Positions 1 through 11,589 of a DNA stretch of 64,000 bases are shown piece by piece. The position numbers and the translations under genes were made by a program. The DNA is from Okapia johnstoni (Eukaryota > Chordata > Mammalia > Artiodactyla > Giraffidae), in the NCBI GenBank assembly GCA_024291935.2, contig CM044312.1, positions 47,126,001 to 47,190,000 on the forward strand, given 5' to 3'. The notes beneath the pieces are model-generated. The model worked only from the letters and a program-made list of their open reading frames with translations, was not told where the DNA came from and did no database searches. Each line of letters opens with the position of its first letter. The stretch's first letter is position 1.

Positions 1-1671
1 GAAAGGCTCTTTGTTCTGCTCCTTTGACAGAGTTTAAAATGATTTATTTTAGACTTAACAAAAGTTTTTTTTTTCATTAGTTTTGGTATGTGATTCACTA
101 TTCTGAGGGTAAAAAAGAACCTGACTGTATTGATACTCTGGAGATATGGTAAAAGCTTTCAGCCGTGTGAAGGGGGAAAATATCTGGTCTTCTATTTCTA
201 GGATAACAATTTCAATTGAACAAACATATCTTGAGTGCCCAATGTGTTTCAGGAGCAGGAGATACACAGGTGAACCGCCATTTCAGGAATTCCTTTGGAA
301 AGCTGGAATAGCTACTCCCAGGTGATGGATATAGATTTTCAGTGATGGACAAATCAGTGCTCCTTGATGGTTCTACCACAGCTTTGAGGACTTATGACCA
401 TTCTAGCAATTAAACGCATATGTTGGCACCCATGCAACTTGCTCAAGAAATAAAATTTTAATAGACATATATTTGAAAGTTTCTAGCACTTGAGGGAGAT
501 TTTGAGATTTATTCTAGCATACCATACAATGAGTTTTATTGGAAACTGCAAAAATATATAATTTTAATAGGAATAGGTAAGCACAAAACCTTGACACCAC
601 TGAAAAAATACTGACCAAGCCAAAGCAACCCCCATAAAAGTTTGCAGAATGTTTCAGAAAAGAATTATTAGGGGTTTATTTTTTTAGTGGAGCTTCAATC
701 AGGGCCTTATTTTTAAGGAAACACCGATGTCTCCAAGGAAAGAGCAGGTATGTGCTGTCTTTGAAGTGAGGCTATCTATCCTGCTGCTTCTTGCAGCTGT
801 GTGATGAAAGACCATAGATGTTGTTTCACTCTTATTTGGTGAAAAATCCTAATTAATAATTAGAGGTACAATAGCCTTGTTAGACGTGTTTTAGGAAAAT
901 ACTTTAAGGTGAAATGACAGTGCTCTTTTGCATTCAAAGGATGGAAAGTTAAGTATCAGGCAACTAGGCATTTTTCTCTTGGAGATGGAGCTGTCCTCAT
1001 TTCTCATCGTGACACTTGGCCCAAGATGGTTGATTTCTTGTCATTGATTGTAGGGTATGAATCTTTGTCCCTAAGGTATAAAGCTCTGAAGCACCACTAC
1101 TTTGAGACCTTAACATCTCTGAGCTTCATTTTCACTGTCTATCAAAATCAGCAAGTAATAACTGCCCCAAAGATTGTTATGAGATATAATGTGATGCTAT
1201 ACGTGACACACTCAGCATACTCAGCCTGGTGACCAACAAACGGCTCTGTAGCAGTTCATGCACTTTGGGGTAAGGGTCAGTGAGCAGGGATATATTTTCT
1301 CAAGGAAAAGAAAAGTAGGTAATCACTTTCTGAAAAGGTATTTTGTTCCAGGTCTCCACCATCTCTTCACTAAGAGCCAAAGCAGTTCTTCCCAAACTCC
1401 ATTTCCTGGATCACTGGGGTCCAATTAAATCTTAAGAAGTATGTTGTGAAGAAAAAGGGCTCTAGGGCAGGATACATTTGGCAATTGCTGCTAACGAGCA
1501 TACTAGCATATTAAGGTTTGTGAAGAGCCCAACAGTAATGAAACCTGTTCCACTTTGTTTAAGGAAGCATTTTCTAAACTTATTCCAGTGGTAGGAACCT
1601 ATTTTCTTGAGATTATTAACACCTTGTGTGACACTTGTACCCCTCAGGGCACAGTTTGGGAGCTGCTTATA
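1..1671. other. Unique AT-rich DNA, no gene seen
   Basis: No open frame longer than 75 codons and no recognisable exon, RNA gene or young repeat. Several A/T runs are present but no clear microsatellite. Very old, diverged repeats could be missed by eye. Confidence 0.6.
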
Positions 1672-2329
1672 AAAACTAAGATCATGCATCCGGTCGCATC
1701 ACTTCATGGCAAATAGATGGGGAAACAATGGAAACAGTGACAGACTTTATTTTCTTTGGCTCCAAAATCACTGCAGATGGTGACTGCAGCCAAGAAATTA
1801 AAAGACCCTTGCTCCTTGGAAGAAAAGCTATGACCAACCTAGACAGCATATTAAAAAGCAGAGACATTACTTTGCCAGCAAAGGTCCATCTAGTCAAAGC
1901 TATGGTTTTTCCAGTAGTCATGTATGGATGTGAGAGTTGGACTATAATAAAAGCTGAGCGCCGAAAAACTGATGCTTTTGAATTGTGGTGTTGGAGAAGA
2001 CTTCTGAGAGTCCCTTGGTCTGCAAAGAGATCCAACCAGTCAATCCTAAAGGAAATCAGTCCTGAATATTCATTGGAAGGACTGATGCTGAAGCTGAAAC
2101 TCCAATACTTTGGCCACCTGATGCGAAAAACTGACTCGCTGGAAAAGATTGAAGGTGGGAGGAGGAGGGGACGACAGAGGATGAGGTGGTTGGATGGCAT
2201 CTCTGACTCGATGGACATGAGTTTGAGGAAGCTCCGGGAGTTGATGATGGACAGGGAAGCCTGGCGTGCTGCAGTCCATGGGGTTGCAAAGAGTTGGACA
2301 CGACTGAGCAAATGAACTGAACTGAACTA
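1672..2329 (+). mobile_element. BovB LINE, 5'-truncated 3' end
   Basis: BovB is an RTE-clade non-LTR retrotransposon that copies itself by target-primed reverse transcription. This copy holds only the last third of the single large ORF, downstream of the reverse-transcriptase catalytic motifs. A 195-codon frame (1728-2315) stays open from [13 protein letters not shown] to the usual C-terminus [11 protein letters not shown], and contains the family signature [13 protein letters not shown]. About five codons normally following DSLEK (TLMLG) are missing, an in-frame deletion. The 3' end has the usual TGAACTGAAC-type tail at about 2316-2329. No target-site duplication is clear. The open frame reflects recent insertion of a dead-on-arrival copy, not a functional gene. 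Confidence 0.95.
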
Positions 2330-4129
2330 TAGAAGATAGGAAAGACTTTGTTTTGGTGCTTTGCGAGGTCCCAGTCCCTAGTAGATATGAAAATATGTGG
2401 TTTGTATGTATATGTCAATTTACTGATGATTCTTGCTAAAACAGTGACTTCTTGGGCCACAATTTGTTTGCATTGTCACCATGAACAAGGAATACAACGC
2501 AAATCTCCCCCCACAAGCTCCTGTTCTTACAGTGCTGCCAGGTGAAAGAACTTCATTGAACAAACTTTGGACTCATCAAGGTCTCAATCTGACCAATCCT
2601 TCTGCAGAAGTCACTATGAGGGCTGTTCAACCCGGTTGTCCAAACCTGAGGTGACTGCCTTTTGTTTATCACTCTCCTAGGTCAGACCTGAGTGGTGTCC
2701 GGGTGCCAGAGAATCCTGATGAATAAGATGCTTCCAGTGGGGCTCTGCAAAGAAATTGTTCACCAAAGGCAGACAGGAGACACTGAATAAAGAGTTCTGT
2801 TCGCCAACAACAGATTTCATCACTGCAAGGTTCACATGGGATGTGTTTTTATTTTGTTTTCCCCTGCAGTTTCAATCCTGTTTCCTTTGAGAAAGGAATC
2901 TTTTGTGTTTGGCCTTGTCTGGAGGCTTTGGTAAACTTCCTGCCTTTGCCAGCTCTTGATTCACATTCATGTGTGGACTTGACATGGCAAGGGCATGCTC
3001 ACGAGTTTTCCCTCCCTGGGCTCTGCACATCGCCCAGCTACACATCTTCAAACATGTTCCCTCTGAGGAGAAATGAGCTGTTGCCAGAGACGGGCTCTGT
3101 GACATGGAGGGCTGGCTAATTGGCTGGCTGCCCCGACTGATAATCTGGAAGCGATCAGTGGAGGAAAAAGATAACACAGCTGTGATTTTCAGGGAGACAG
3201 GTCCCGGTTTTTCTACCTGCCAACCACGTTTCCTCTGAGGAGTTTTTCCGAGAGTGCTGTAAAAGAGATCTTTTAATCTTGTTTCAAAAGCCGGGAGACC
3301 CAACTCTTTCCAGATCTTGGGAAGAAAGCAGGCCAGGGAAACGTGCGTTGCCGAGGAGTCCGGGTTTATAAGGAAACATAGTGGAGGGAGGGCAGTCCGG
3401 CAGGATGCCATTGCAACTCCGTGTCTTAGCTCATGCATGTGCACGAGAGGACTTGGTGCACTTGGCCTCCAAGTGCTTTCACCCACAAGCACTACTTGGT
3501 TTTGGGGTGGGGGTGGAGGGTGGTTTAGAGGTTGATGAACATAAATCTGTCAGTGGGTGATTTTCAGACATCTGCCTGGAGCAGTGGAAGACAAATACAA
3601 GAGTTAATGGAGCCACGGATAAGCCGGATAATGCCTGGAAAATCCTGAACTGAACTGATCACCTGGGAGACTGCTGGACTGGGGAATAAAGGCTGTCAGT
3701 AATAAATAGTTTATGATTTAACTTTGAGTCTCAAAGCTGAGGAAAAAAAAAGGGGGAGAGAGGAAAATCAATCAGGATCAGGAGCTTGAGAGTTAAATAT
3801 TGCTTTTATCAGCAGTCAATGAATGTTATAGAGACACAGAGCCAGATCCTGGCCGTGTTGTGTACAGGGGGCATCTCAAATTGCTCCTGCCACACCAGGC
3901 TGACTTTAGCTTAGCAACAAGACCTGAGAAGTGCCCAGGATGTGGTTTCATAGGTTTCCTCATCTAGGGTACTTCACTGTTCTTAGGAGGTAACTAGCCA
4001 AATTACTTACTATTTTATAGCAGATATTTCTGCTGCTTAGTACAGCACAGTTGATTCAACAGCTGTTGCTGTGGTTACATTTAAAAATACTTTAAAAATT
4101 CTTGTTGATTCACAGTGCAGAATGCTTGT
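2330..4129. other. Unique DNA with a GC-richer block
   Basis: No young repeat is recognised. Roughly 2840-3540 is visibly richer in G and C than its surroundings and holds a 206-codon open frame on the - strand (2872-3492) without recognisable domains. A G-run block lies at 3504-3523. I see no convincing splice sites or coding signature, so I do not call a gene. A regulatory or conserved non-coding role is possible but unproven. Confidence 0.5.
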
Positions 4130-4262
4130 GGTAGAAGGCAGCTGGGTGCCTGGGGTTTCTCCAAGCCTCAATACCCTAATCTTCAAAATGGGGATAAAAA
4201 TACTTGTCTTGCAAAGTTGTTGAAAGAGCTGGCCCACAGTAGGGCCAGCAATAAATTATGAT
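4130..4262 (+). repeat. MIR SINE fragment
   Basis: The order is CCTCAATACCC, then CTTCAAAATGGGGATAAAAATAC, then a short 3' part with CAATAAATTATG. This follows the MIR core ('cctcagtttcctcatctgtaaaatggggataataa'-type). It is strongly diverged, as expected for a repeat active before the eutherian radiation. Confidence 0.6.
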
Positions 4263-7200
4263 TTTGCCTCTCATCTAGTGCCAACTTTTCATTCTGAAGA
4301 TAAGTCATGATTTAAGAGGCTGGCATGCTTATGGAGTTGACATCTATATAGGTATTTGTTAGGAACATAAAAAGACCCTGTGTTTTAATAAGACCCACTC
4401 CATCTCCTCCTTTGACAGTATCTATCTGGTGATTATCTGGTCTCTGCCACTTATGTCTATGCTTCAGTTTTCCCCTCCCTGTCATTGCACAGTGCTAAAT
4501 TGCCATCTCACAGGAAGATTGAGAAACGCTGTTTACAGGGTTCAGATTATCCTATGAGACTGTCACATGGAGAAATCCCCACCAGCATGAAACCAGAGTG
4601 GGCACAGCAGTGACGACCTTTGAATCAGAGATGGATTTCTGGCTGTTTCCCATGTGTCAGAGAGCAAACAGCTTACTTCTCCCTTATTCCACTTCAGGCA
4701 TCCCATAAACTTCAAATTTCAAAACACAAAACTTCAAACTTCAAAACACACTTTGGGTGGGCAAGGGGAAGAGGCATTTTCCTAATATCCTTGACTTCCT
4801 GCCCCTCTGAACTCCTGCAGCTCTGATAGCTAATGCTGTGCTATGTGTGTTAGGGGGCAGAACACAGGAACTAAAAGCAATGGCTTTGTTCTTATTCAGA
4901 CAGACATGTTCGAAGCTCAGCTTTACGAGCAACAGGGATGTGGTGTGGGGCATATTCATTTACTTTCCTTCCTACTAGTTTCCTGATCCTAGTTAGGGGT
5001 ACATGTAAATATTTTGCACAGTGCATTGCAGATTAGTACCTCTTTGATACATGTTTGTCAGTAATAAAGTACAGTGTGTTTTAGATCACTGGTATGTGTC
5101 ACATTAATTTCTTTGTTTCAGTTTTAAGTACCTTTAGGGGAATTTCATCTTACGTTTCTTGAGTCCCACATGGGGTGACCGTAGCACTGACTGAACACAC
5201 AATATAGATGGTCATTTAAGCTTTGGTCTCTAATGACAAGGCAAAGTCAACCATTAGCAAAGGAAGATGGGCCCAGAACCTACTTAAGACGTTTTAAACC
5301 ATTTTTTAAAAGTTCCAAACACATTTCTGGAATTTGCCAGTGATACTGTAACAGTGGCATTTTCTAGTAAATCCTTAATATTTCCAGCCAATTTTTCCAG
5401 ATAAATGAAGTTATCTAGTTTTAAAACCTGCCAGACATTCCTAGTATTTATCCCTAGGATTTTAAAGTTCGGAATAGTTCTGACATTTGCAATTACCACA
5501 GTCTAGGTTTCTTTTCTACAAATTCTCATATTAAGCTCACTCCCACAGTTCAGAACCACAGAGGGGTGTTCAATATGAAACATAAAGGTTGTTTCACTGA
5601 TAGAGCCAATCTGCAATCTATTGGTTCCAAGAACAGGCGGCAATAATGATGCCGCAGCAAACAAGGTGCAGATGTTCTAGCAAAAGCTGTTCCAGCAAAA
5701 AGTGAATTGCAAAAATAAGTGCTATTTGTAGGAGTATGTGAAATGTCTTTCTAAGTCTAAAAGTAGACATATTGCACACCTTGAGGTATCAGTGGGATAA
5801 AAAGAAACTGGAGGTAATATTTATTTTAAAAAATGTATTATTAACAATACAAACATTTTTCAACCCCACTGACTCTGTAAGGCTTCATTCTCAGACTTGC
5901 CCCAGAGAAGAGCTGGACTACTTGACTTGGCCCTAGGGGGCACGTGTGGCTGGAAGAGATTGAGAGGAGGGCCAGTTTCTGTTCCAGGGATTGTACCACA
6001 AAATGTCCTGTATTTAATTGCACAGAGTTAAATATTAGACTCTTAGAAGAGACACATGATACCATTCTAAATTCTAAGCTGCTATGTCGGAAAGGGGGCA
6101 ATTTCGTAGTTCATGAAAATGTAATTGCTTTGGCTTTTGCAGATTGATAATATAACATCTTGAAATGATTATGTGGGGAAGAAGACTGAAAAGTGTGAGA
6201 CAAGTCCTCCTAGTTGGAATCCTCTACTCAATTGATTCCAATTCTGGGCTGATATTCTTATCTGCAATATTTCAATCAATTCAACTAAAGGCAGCAGCTT
6301 ATCTGTGTGAAAAAATGTGCTAATTCAGATGGTGGACTGACACATAAGGTCATTCCCATCCTCTTTTCTAGTTTATTTGAGATCAGGGGCTAGAACATAT
6401 TCCAAGACCTGGGCTCTAACTTGGGAAGGACAAGAAGCCATAGGCTACAAGCTCAGAGGAGAAAAGGAAAAAAAGGCACCCCTGTTAGGTCTGCCATATT
6501 ACCTGAACCATAGAGAAGGCAAAGGGCAACCAAACAATTAATCATTGGATTTTGCTCATTGTTGAGGCAAAGGGGGCTTGTGTCTCTTACAGATTAATCC
6601 CTGTATGCCTTATTTATTTTTATCTTCTACACTCATTTCATAGGATACCATTACCCATAAGTTGGAGAGGTGGAGTATTTTTACTAATACTCGTAAGTTA
6701 CAGGGTAATCTTGGATAATGAAGGTGTGTTGCCTTGTGATTCTCAATATTCCTAGTGGAAGGTGGATGACATTTACGTATTTATTTTTTTAATTTTTGTT
6801 GCTCTCTGGACAAAGGACAAAGAGAAGGCTAGACTTTTAGTCCTTCATAGGAATGCCACTTTCACCTCAATCTGAATGTATCCATTTGGAGTTGACAGAG
6901 GTGGATTTGGTTGAAGCCTCTATCTGATCCTTTTCCACTGCCCAACCCACCCTCCTTAGAAACACCCCATAATTTTCTCAACAAGCCTAGGATTAGCCCC
7001 ATAAAGGTAGAAGCGATCACCCTGTTGTTCGCTTCTTTATTTATTATTTACATAGTCTGCTTCAAGTATTATTCCATGTGTTTGGAGACTGTTAATTGAT
7101 CAAAGTTTTTTGGTGGCAGGGGCCTAGTAATATATTAATAGCTATATTTTAAAATATTCATTCTAATGGAAATAATTCCCCTCTATAAGTCTTTACTACA

Positions 7201-7961
7201 TTTTTTTCTTTAATCTCAATGTAACACCAACCTCATATTATACAAATTATAGAGAGTGCTGTGTGTCATGTCTGATGAGGAAATGATTCTCTTGTCAAAG
7301 AGAAGAAAATTCCATAACAGGAAATCCAGAGACCTAAACCCTAGAGGGTCCCAGGAAAGCTGGTGGTTGCAGAGATAAAAGCTAGTAGTTTGGGAAAAAA
7401 CATAACAAAAACATTGGCCACATAGGAGTCTAGTACCATGGACTTCCTTGTCAGGCTTCTCTTCCCCTCTGCTGAATTACATACAGCTCCAGATCCTGTC
7501 CGAGTCCCAATGGCCTGATTTGCATAAAGGTCCTGTCTCATGTGAATAACTAGTTCCAGAATTTAGTCAACGTGGTGACGACTGTTCTACATTAAGGTTT
7601 CAGGCCAACTGTAGGCCCATATCTTCAGCAGATATAATTACTGGTGAGTGAATAAATTATGCATGCCTATACTTGCAAAGACAACATTTTAAATATCAGA
7701 ACTCTCACTTCACACTAGAGTCAAGATTATTTAATAACTGAATTTGTATGGGTTACTATAGCTGAAGACAATCCTTACTTTAAGTAGTAAATAATTAAAT
7801 AAGGTTTTATGTGTAAGAGGGGAAACAGAAGCAAAGCGAATTCATATTCTGAAAGTTCTAATAAAAATAACATCTTTCAAGGTTGATAAAGATACAAGTA
7901 TAAGTATATATAACTGATAAAAAACACAGAGAGGTGGAATGGGAAAGGTTTGGAGAATATA
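4263..7961. other. Unique AT-rich DNA, no gene seen
   Basis: About 3.7 kb without a recognisable young repeat, gene or RNA. Short open frames overlap on both strands around 5841-6147, but none has a family signature. The relative scarcity of lineage-specific insertions compared with 9-25 kb is the only notable property. Confidence 0.55.
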
Positions 7962-8165
7962 GACTCTGGAGCAAGACTAGTTGGGTATGAATCCTCACAT
8001 TGCCACTTACCACCTGGGAGACCCGGGGCAAGTTACTTTACCTCTCTGGGCCTCACTTTCACCTCATCTGTAAAATGTAGCAACTATAGTACTTATCTTA
8101 AAGGACTATTGAGAACTTTAAATAAAGTGCTTGGAACACTGCCTTACAGTTAGTGCTATAAAAGT
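7962..8165 (+). repeat. MIR SINE
   Basis: Near full-length MIR: GACTCTGGAGC at the 5' side, then TGCCACTTACCACCTGGGAGACC, GGGCAAGTTACTTTACCTC, CATCTGTAAAATG and the 3' CTTGGAACACTGCC segment. These appear in the order of the family consensus on the + strand. The 67-codon open frame across it is incidental. Confidence 0.85.
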
Positions 8166-8184
8166 ATTAACTTTCTAGTAAAAG

Positions 8185-8245
8185 CATTCTTTTTGTCTTC
8201 CTCTTTTTTTCTTGTCCCTTCCCTCCTCCTTTTCTTTTTCTTCAG
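8185..8245 (+). repeat. Polypyrimidine low-complexity tract
   Basis: About 60 bases almost entirely C and T (TTTTTGTCTTCCTCTTTTTT and following). It makes a purine-rich, charged-looking open frame on the - strand (8175-8387) that is a composition artefact. Confidence 0.8.
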
Positions 8246-9241
8246 TATCATTATCATCCATATGAAATGGCAAGGGCTGCCATTTAATCTGCAGGCACAG
8301 TATAAAATGAAATTTCAAGGTCTCTTGTCCAAAATCAGGAAAAAAGCTTTTACCTTTCTCTTGTGGTCTCTCTCTCTCACCTATCACGGTGCTGCTTATT
8401 CACTATCTATTAACAGAGCTCTTTCTAAGAACAAGGCTATTCCTATGGTCAGTGCAGACCCTCACAAAAGCCTGGGGATCCTCCCTATAACTTAGTGACT
8501 GACCCTCCTTATGCTTGTGTCCAGCCTCTCTCTAGGGGTGGGGGTTGACAGAGGTCACTGGGCAGGAGTTGGGGAGTGAGATGGCAGAGATCCTTTTCTG
8601 GGGAGGCAGGGAGGTGGTAGCAGGAGGGACTACACATAAGCAGAGGCCCAAAACCCTGGCAAATGCATCATTGTCTCATTGGACTTCACCTATAAAAAAC
8701 ACATTCAAGGATAAAATTATTAAGAAATTTCAGGACAGGGATCACAGAGAATTAAAGCCGCAAGTGTGGGCCCCATTCTGAACATGGGTCCCTGTGTGAC
8801 ATGTCCATGAAGTCAGCCCAGAAAATAACTGAACAGATGTGAAATTCCTTAGCAGTCAATTAAAACTCCATTTTGATTATCAAGAGATTGGTTTAAGATG
8901 GACAAAGTGGAATTTGTTCCCAGTTTTGGTAAGGCCAACACAAACAGTTCAATCAGTTTATCCATTTATGAAACTCATGGTGAAGGGGCAAAAGGTATGT
9001 ATGTATGTATTAATCAACTGGTCTGCTCCAGAGATCTAGTTATAAAGTAAATTTTACAAAAATCTTTGTGCTCTCCTAACCAAAAGCATTAGGTCAGCAT
9101 TTTCCAAAGTGTAATACTTGAGAAAAGGGTTCTGAAGGGAAAAATTGAGTTACTGGGTAACACAAAATTAATTGAGTTTAAAAATCAAATCGTATCAACA
9201 CTTCTTACTTAATAGGACTAAATGTTTTTTGTCTTTTCATT
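8246..9241. other. Unique DNA, no gene seen
   Basis: No RNA gene or recognisable repeat. A 100-codon frame (8193-8495, +) begins inside the pyrimidine tract and carries no known motif. A short ATGT microrepeat (GTATGTATGTATGTAT) lies near 8996-9011. Confidence 0.5.
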
Positions 9242-10378
9242 GTGTTCATGGGGTTCTCAAGGCATAGGAAAAGCAAGGGAATTCCAAAAAAATCTACTTC
9301 TGCTTCACTGACTATGCTAAAACCTTTGACTGTGTGGATCACAACAAACTATGGAAAACTCTTAAAAGAGATGGGAATACCAGACCACCTTATCTGCCTC
9401 CTGAAAAACCTGTGCACAGGACAAGAAGCAACAGTTAGAACCAGACATGGAACAACATACAGGTTCAAAATTGGGAAAGGAGTACATCAAGGCTGTATGT
9501 CGTCATCCTGCTTATTTAACTTCTACGCAGAGTATATCACGCAAAATGGCAGGCTGGATGACTCACATGCTGGAATAAAGATTGCCAGGAGAATACCAAC
9601 AATCTCAGGTATGCAGATGATACCACTTTAATGGCAGAAAGTGAAGAGGAACTAAAGAGACTCTTGATGAAGGTGAAAGAGGAGAGTGAAAAAGCTGGCT
9701 TAAAACTCAACATTCAAAAAAATGAAGATCATGTCATCTGGTCCCATCAATTCATAGCAAATAGATGGGGAAAAAGTGGAAACAGTGACAGACTTTAATT
9801 TCTTGGGCTCCAAAATCACTGCAGACAGTGACTACAGCCATGAAATTAAAAGACGATTGCTTCTTGGAAGAAAAGCTATGACCAACCTAGACAGCATTTT
9901 AAAAAGTAGAGACATCACTTTGCCAATAAAGATCCATATAGTCAAACCTATGGTTTTGCCTGTGGTTGTGTATGGATGTGAGAGCTGGACCATGAAGAAG
10001 GCTAAGCGCCGAAGAATTGATGCTTTCAAACTGTGGTATTAGAAAAGATTCTTGAGAGTCCCTTGGACAGCAAGGAGATCAAACCAGTCAACTATAAAGG
10101 AAATCAATCCTGAATATTCATTGAAAGGATTAATGCTAAAGCTCCAATACTTGGCTACCTGATTTGAAGAGCCAACTCATTAGAAAAGACCCTGATGCTG
10201 GGAAAGATTGAGCAAGAGGAGAAAGGGGTTACAGAGGATGAGCTAGTTGGATGGCATCAATGACTCAATGGACATGAGTAAAAGCAAACTCTGGGAGATA
10301 GTGAAGGACAGGGAAGTCTGGTTTGCTGCAGTTCATAGGGTCACAGAGTCCGACACGACTTAGCAGCTGCACAACAAC
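9242..10378 (+). mobile_element. BovB LINE, truncated and frame-broken
   Basis: From about 9262 the sequence follows the BovB reverse-transcriptase region: a 'Y-A-K-A-F-D'-type block in broken frame, EMGIPDHLICLLKNL, then GKGVHQGCMSSSCLF (motif B), the catalytic YADD block (frame-shifted near 9600), and the C-terminal METVTDFNFLGSK / [19 protein letters not shown] region. The 3' end is at CAGCTGCACAACAAC followed by T-rich DNA. Open frames at 9242-9631 and 9776-10042 are separated by frameshifts and stops, so the copy is inactive. The first ~20 bases (TTCATGGGGTTCTCAAGGCA) look like the BovB 5' region rather than the adjacent RT region, which suggests an internal deletion. Confidence 0.93.
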
Positions 10379-10650
10379 TTTTTTTTTTTTACCTTATATT
10401 TTATATTTTACCTGATTATTTACCTTATATTTTACTCTTTTCTAATTATTATTTTTAGACTTTGGAAGGAGCAGAGAAACATGAAAAAAAAAAAGCAGCA
10501 GTCCATTTAGAAGACAGATGTTATCAAATTTAAGAATGAATTTATCTTATAATTAAACTTGGTCTCACAGTTATTCAACCAATGATCTGTTCTGTCACCT
10601 TCCATGACTATTCACTGCCAAGACTATATTTCTGACCCTCTCTTTTTTTC

Positions 10651-10852
10651 CTCCTTGGTGGCTCAGCAGTAAAGAATTCACCTTCAATGCAGGAGACACA
10701 GATGACCCAGGTTTGATCCCTGGGTCTGGAAGATCCCCTGGAGGAGGGCATGGCAACCAGTATTCTTGCCTGGAGAATCCCATGGACAGAGGAGTCCACC
10801 AGACTCCTTTGTGACAGGGTCACAAAGAGTTGGACTTGATGAAGGGATTGAG
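10651..10852 (+). mobile_element. Bov-tA SINE
   Basis: tRNA-Glu-derived SINE with a BovB-derived body, mobilised in trans by BovB. The tRNA head shows the A-box region GGTGGCTCAGCAGTAAAG and B-box region GGTTTGATCCC. The body follows with GAAGATCCCCTGGAGGAGGG, TATTCTTGCCTGGAGAATCC and GTCACAAAGAGTTGGAC. It was probably transcribed by RNA polymerase III from the internal promoter. The open frames across it are not genes. Confidence 0.93.
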
Positions 10853-10855
10853 CAC

Positions 10856-11290
10856 CTACTTTAGTATTCACTAGAAATTTATTGACCTTGTTGAGTTTTC
10901 CAAACCATTGACCATCACTTTGAATCACCTCCACTAGTGCCCTCACTTCCCTCCAATCTCCAGGTTAAATGTCATATTTCATCATTATGGATATTACTAA
11001 CATCCTTAATTCTTGCATACTCAACCCCTCTGTAAAACTGTTAGAACCTACTGTGTGCTGGCACTTGGCTGGAGAAAAACTCACATCTGTGCTAACTGTT
11101 CTCACTTTGAATTCTTGGTCTCAAATTGTAAATGGACATTCAGCAAAGCAGCAATCATATTTATTTTGCTTTCCCACTCTTCAAAGTTACTATTTTATGC
11201 CTTCTCCTCACCCACTACCTATTCTTATCTTGTGACTCTGTCTCACTCTTCATTGGGAAAATATCAATAGAAGTGGCCAGGTAGGAATTC
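10856..11290. other. Unique DNA, no gene seen
   Basis: Two overlapping 85-88-codon frames (10969-11270) have no recognisable motif and the composition is pyrimidine-rich like the L2 remnant downstream. I see no gene. Confidence 0.5.
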
Positions 11291-11564
11291 TTTTTTTTTT
11301 TTTTTTTCATCAGTTAATATATACATCCTCTTTCCCTTCCCACCTTATATCATAATAGTGTCCTTGCTTCATCTTATCAGAGATTGATTTGTACTCTGTA
11401 GCTGTCCCCTTACTTTTCAAATTAACTCTTGAAAATCTCTTCTTCTGTATCACTGTGTCACAAATGTTCCTACTCTCTAGGGGATACACAACTAGCACCA
11501 AAAAAAAAAAAAAAAAAAGGAATATCTCCCATCTAAACAACAAAATGGAAAAAAAAAAAAAAAA
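11291..11564. repeat. Poly-T tract and two poly-A tracts
   Basis: T17 at 11291-11307, A19 at 11500-11518 and A16 at 11549-11564 bracket about 190 bases of pyrimidine-rich DNA. The A-tracts could be remnants of retrotransposon tails, but I cannot identify a source element. Confidence 0.7.
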
Positions 11565-11589
11565 CAACCCTCCTTGGTTTCATTTATCT

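Noticed and set aside
1728..2315. 195-codon open frame as a host gene
   Set aside because: Its sequence is the C-terminal part of the BovB ORF in a 5'-truncated copy with a typical 3' tail; no promoter or start context.
3504..3523. Canonical three-tetrad G-quadruplex
   Set aside because: Only three G-runs of three or more are present in the compact part, so at best a two-tetrad or imperfect structure.
8175..8387. Lysine/glutamate-rich 70-codon protein on - strand
   Set aside because: Encoded by a polypyrimidine low-complexity tract; composition artefact.
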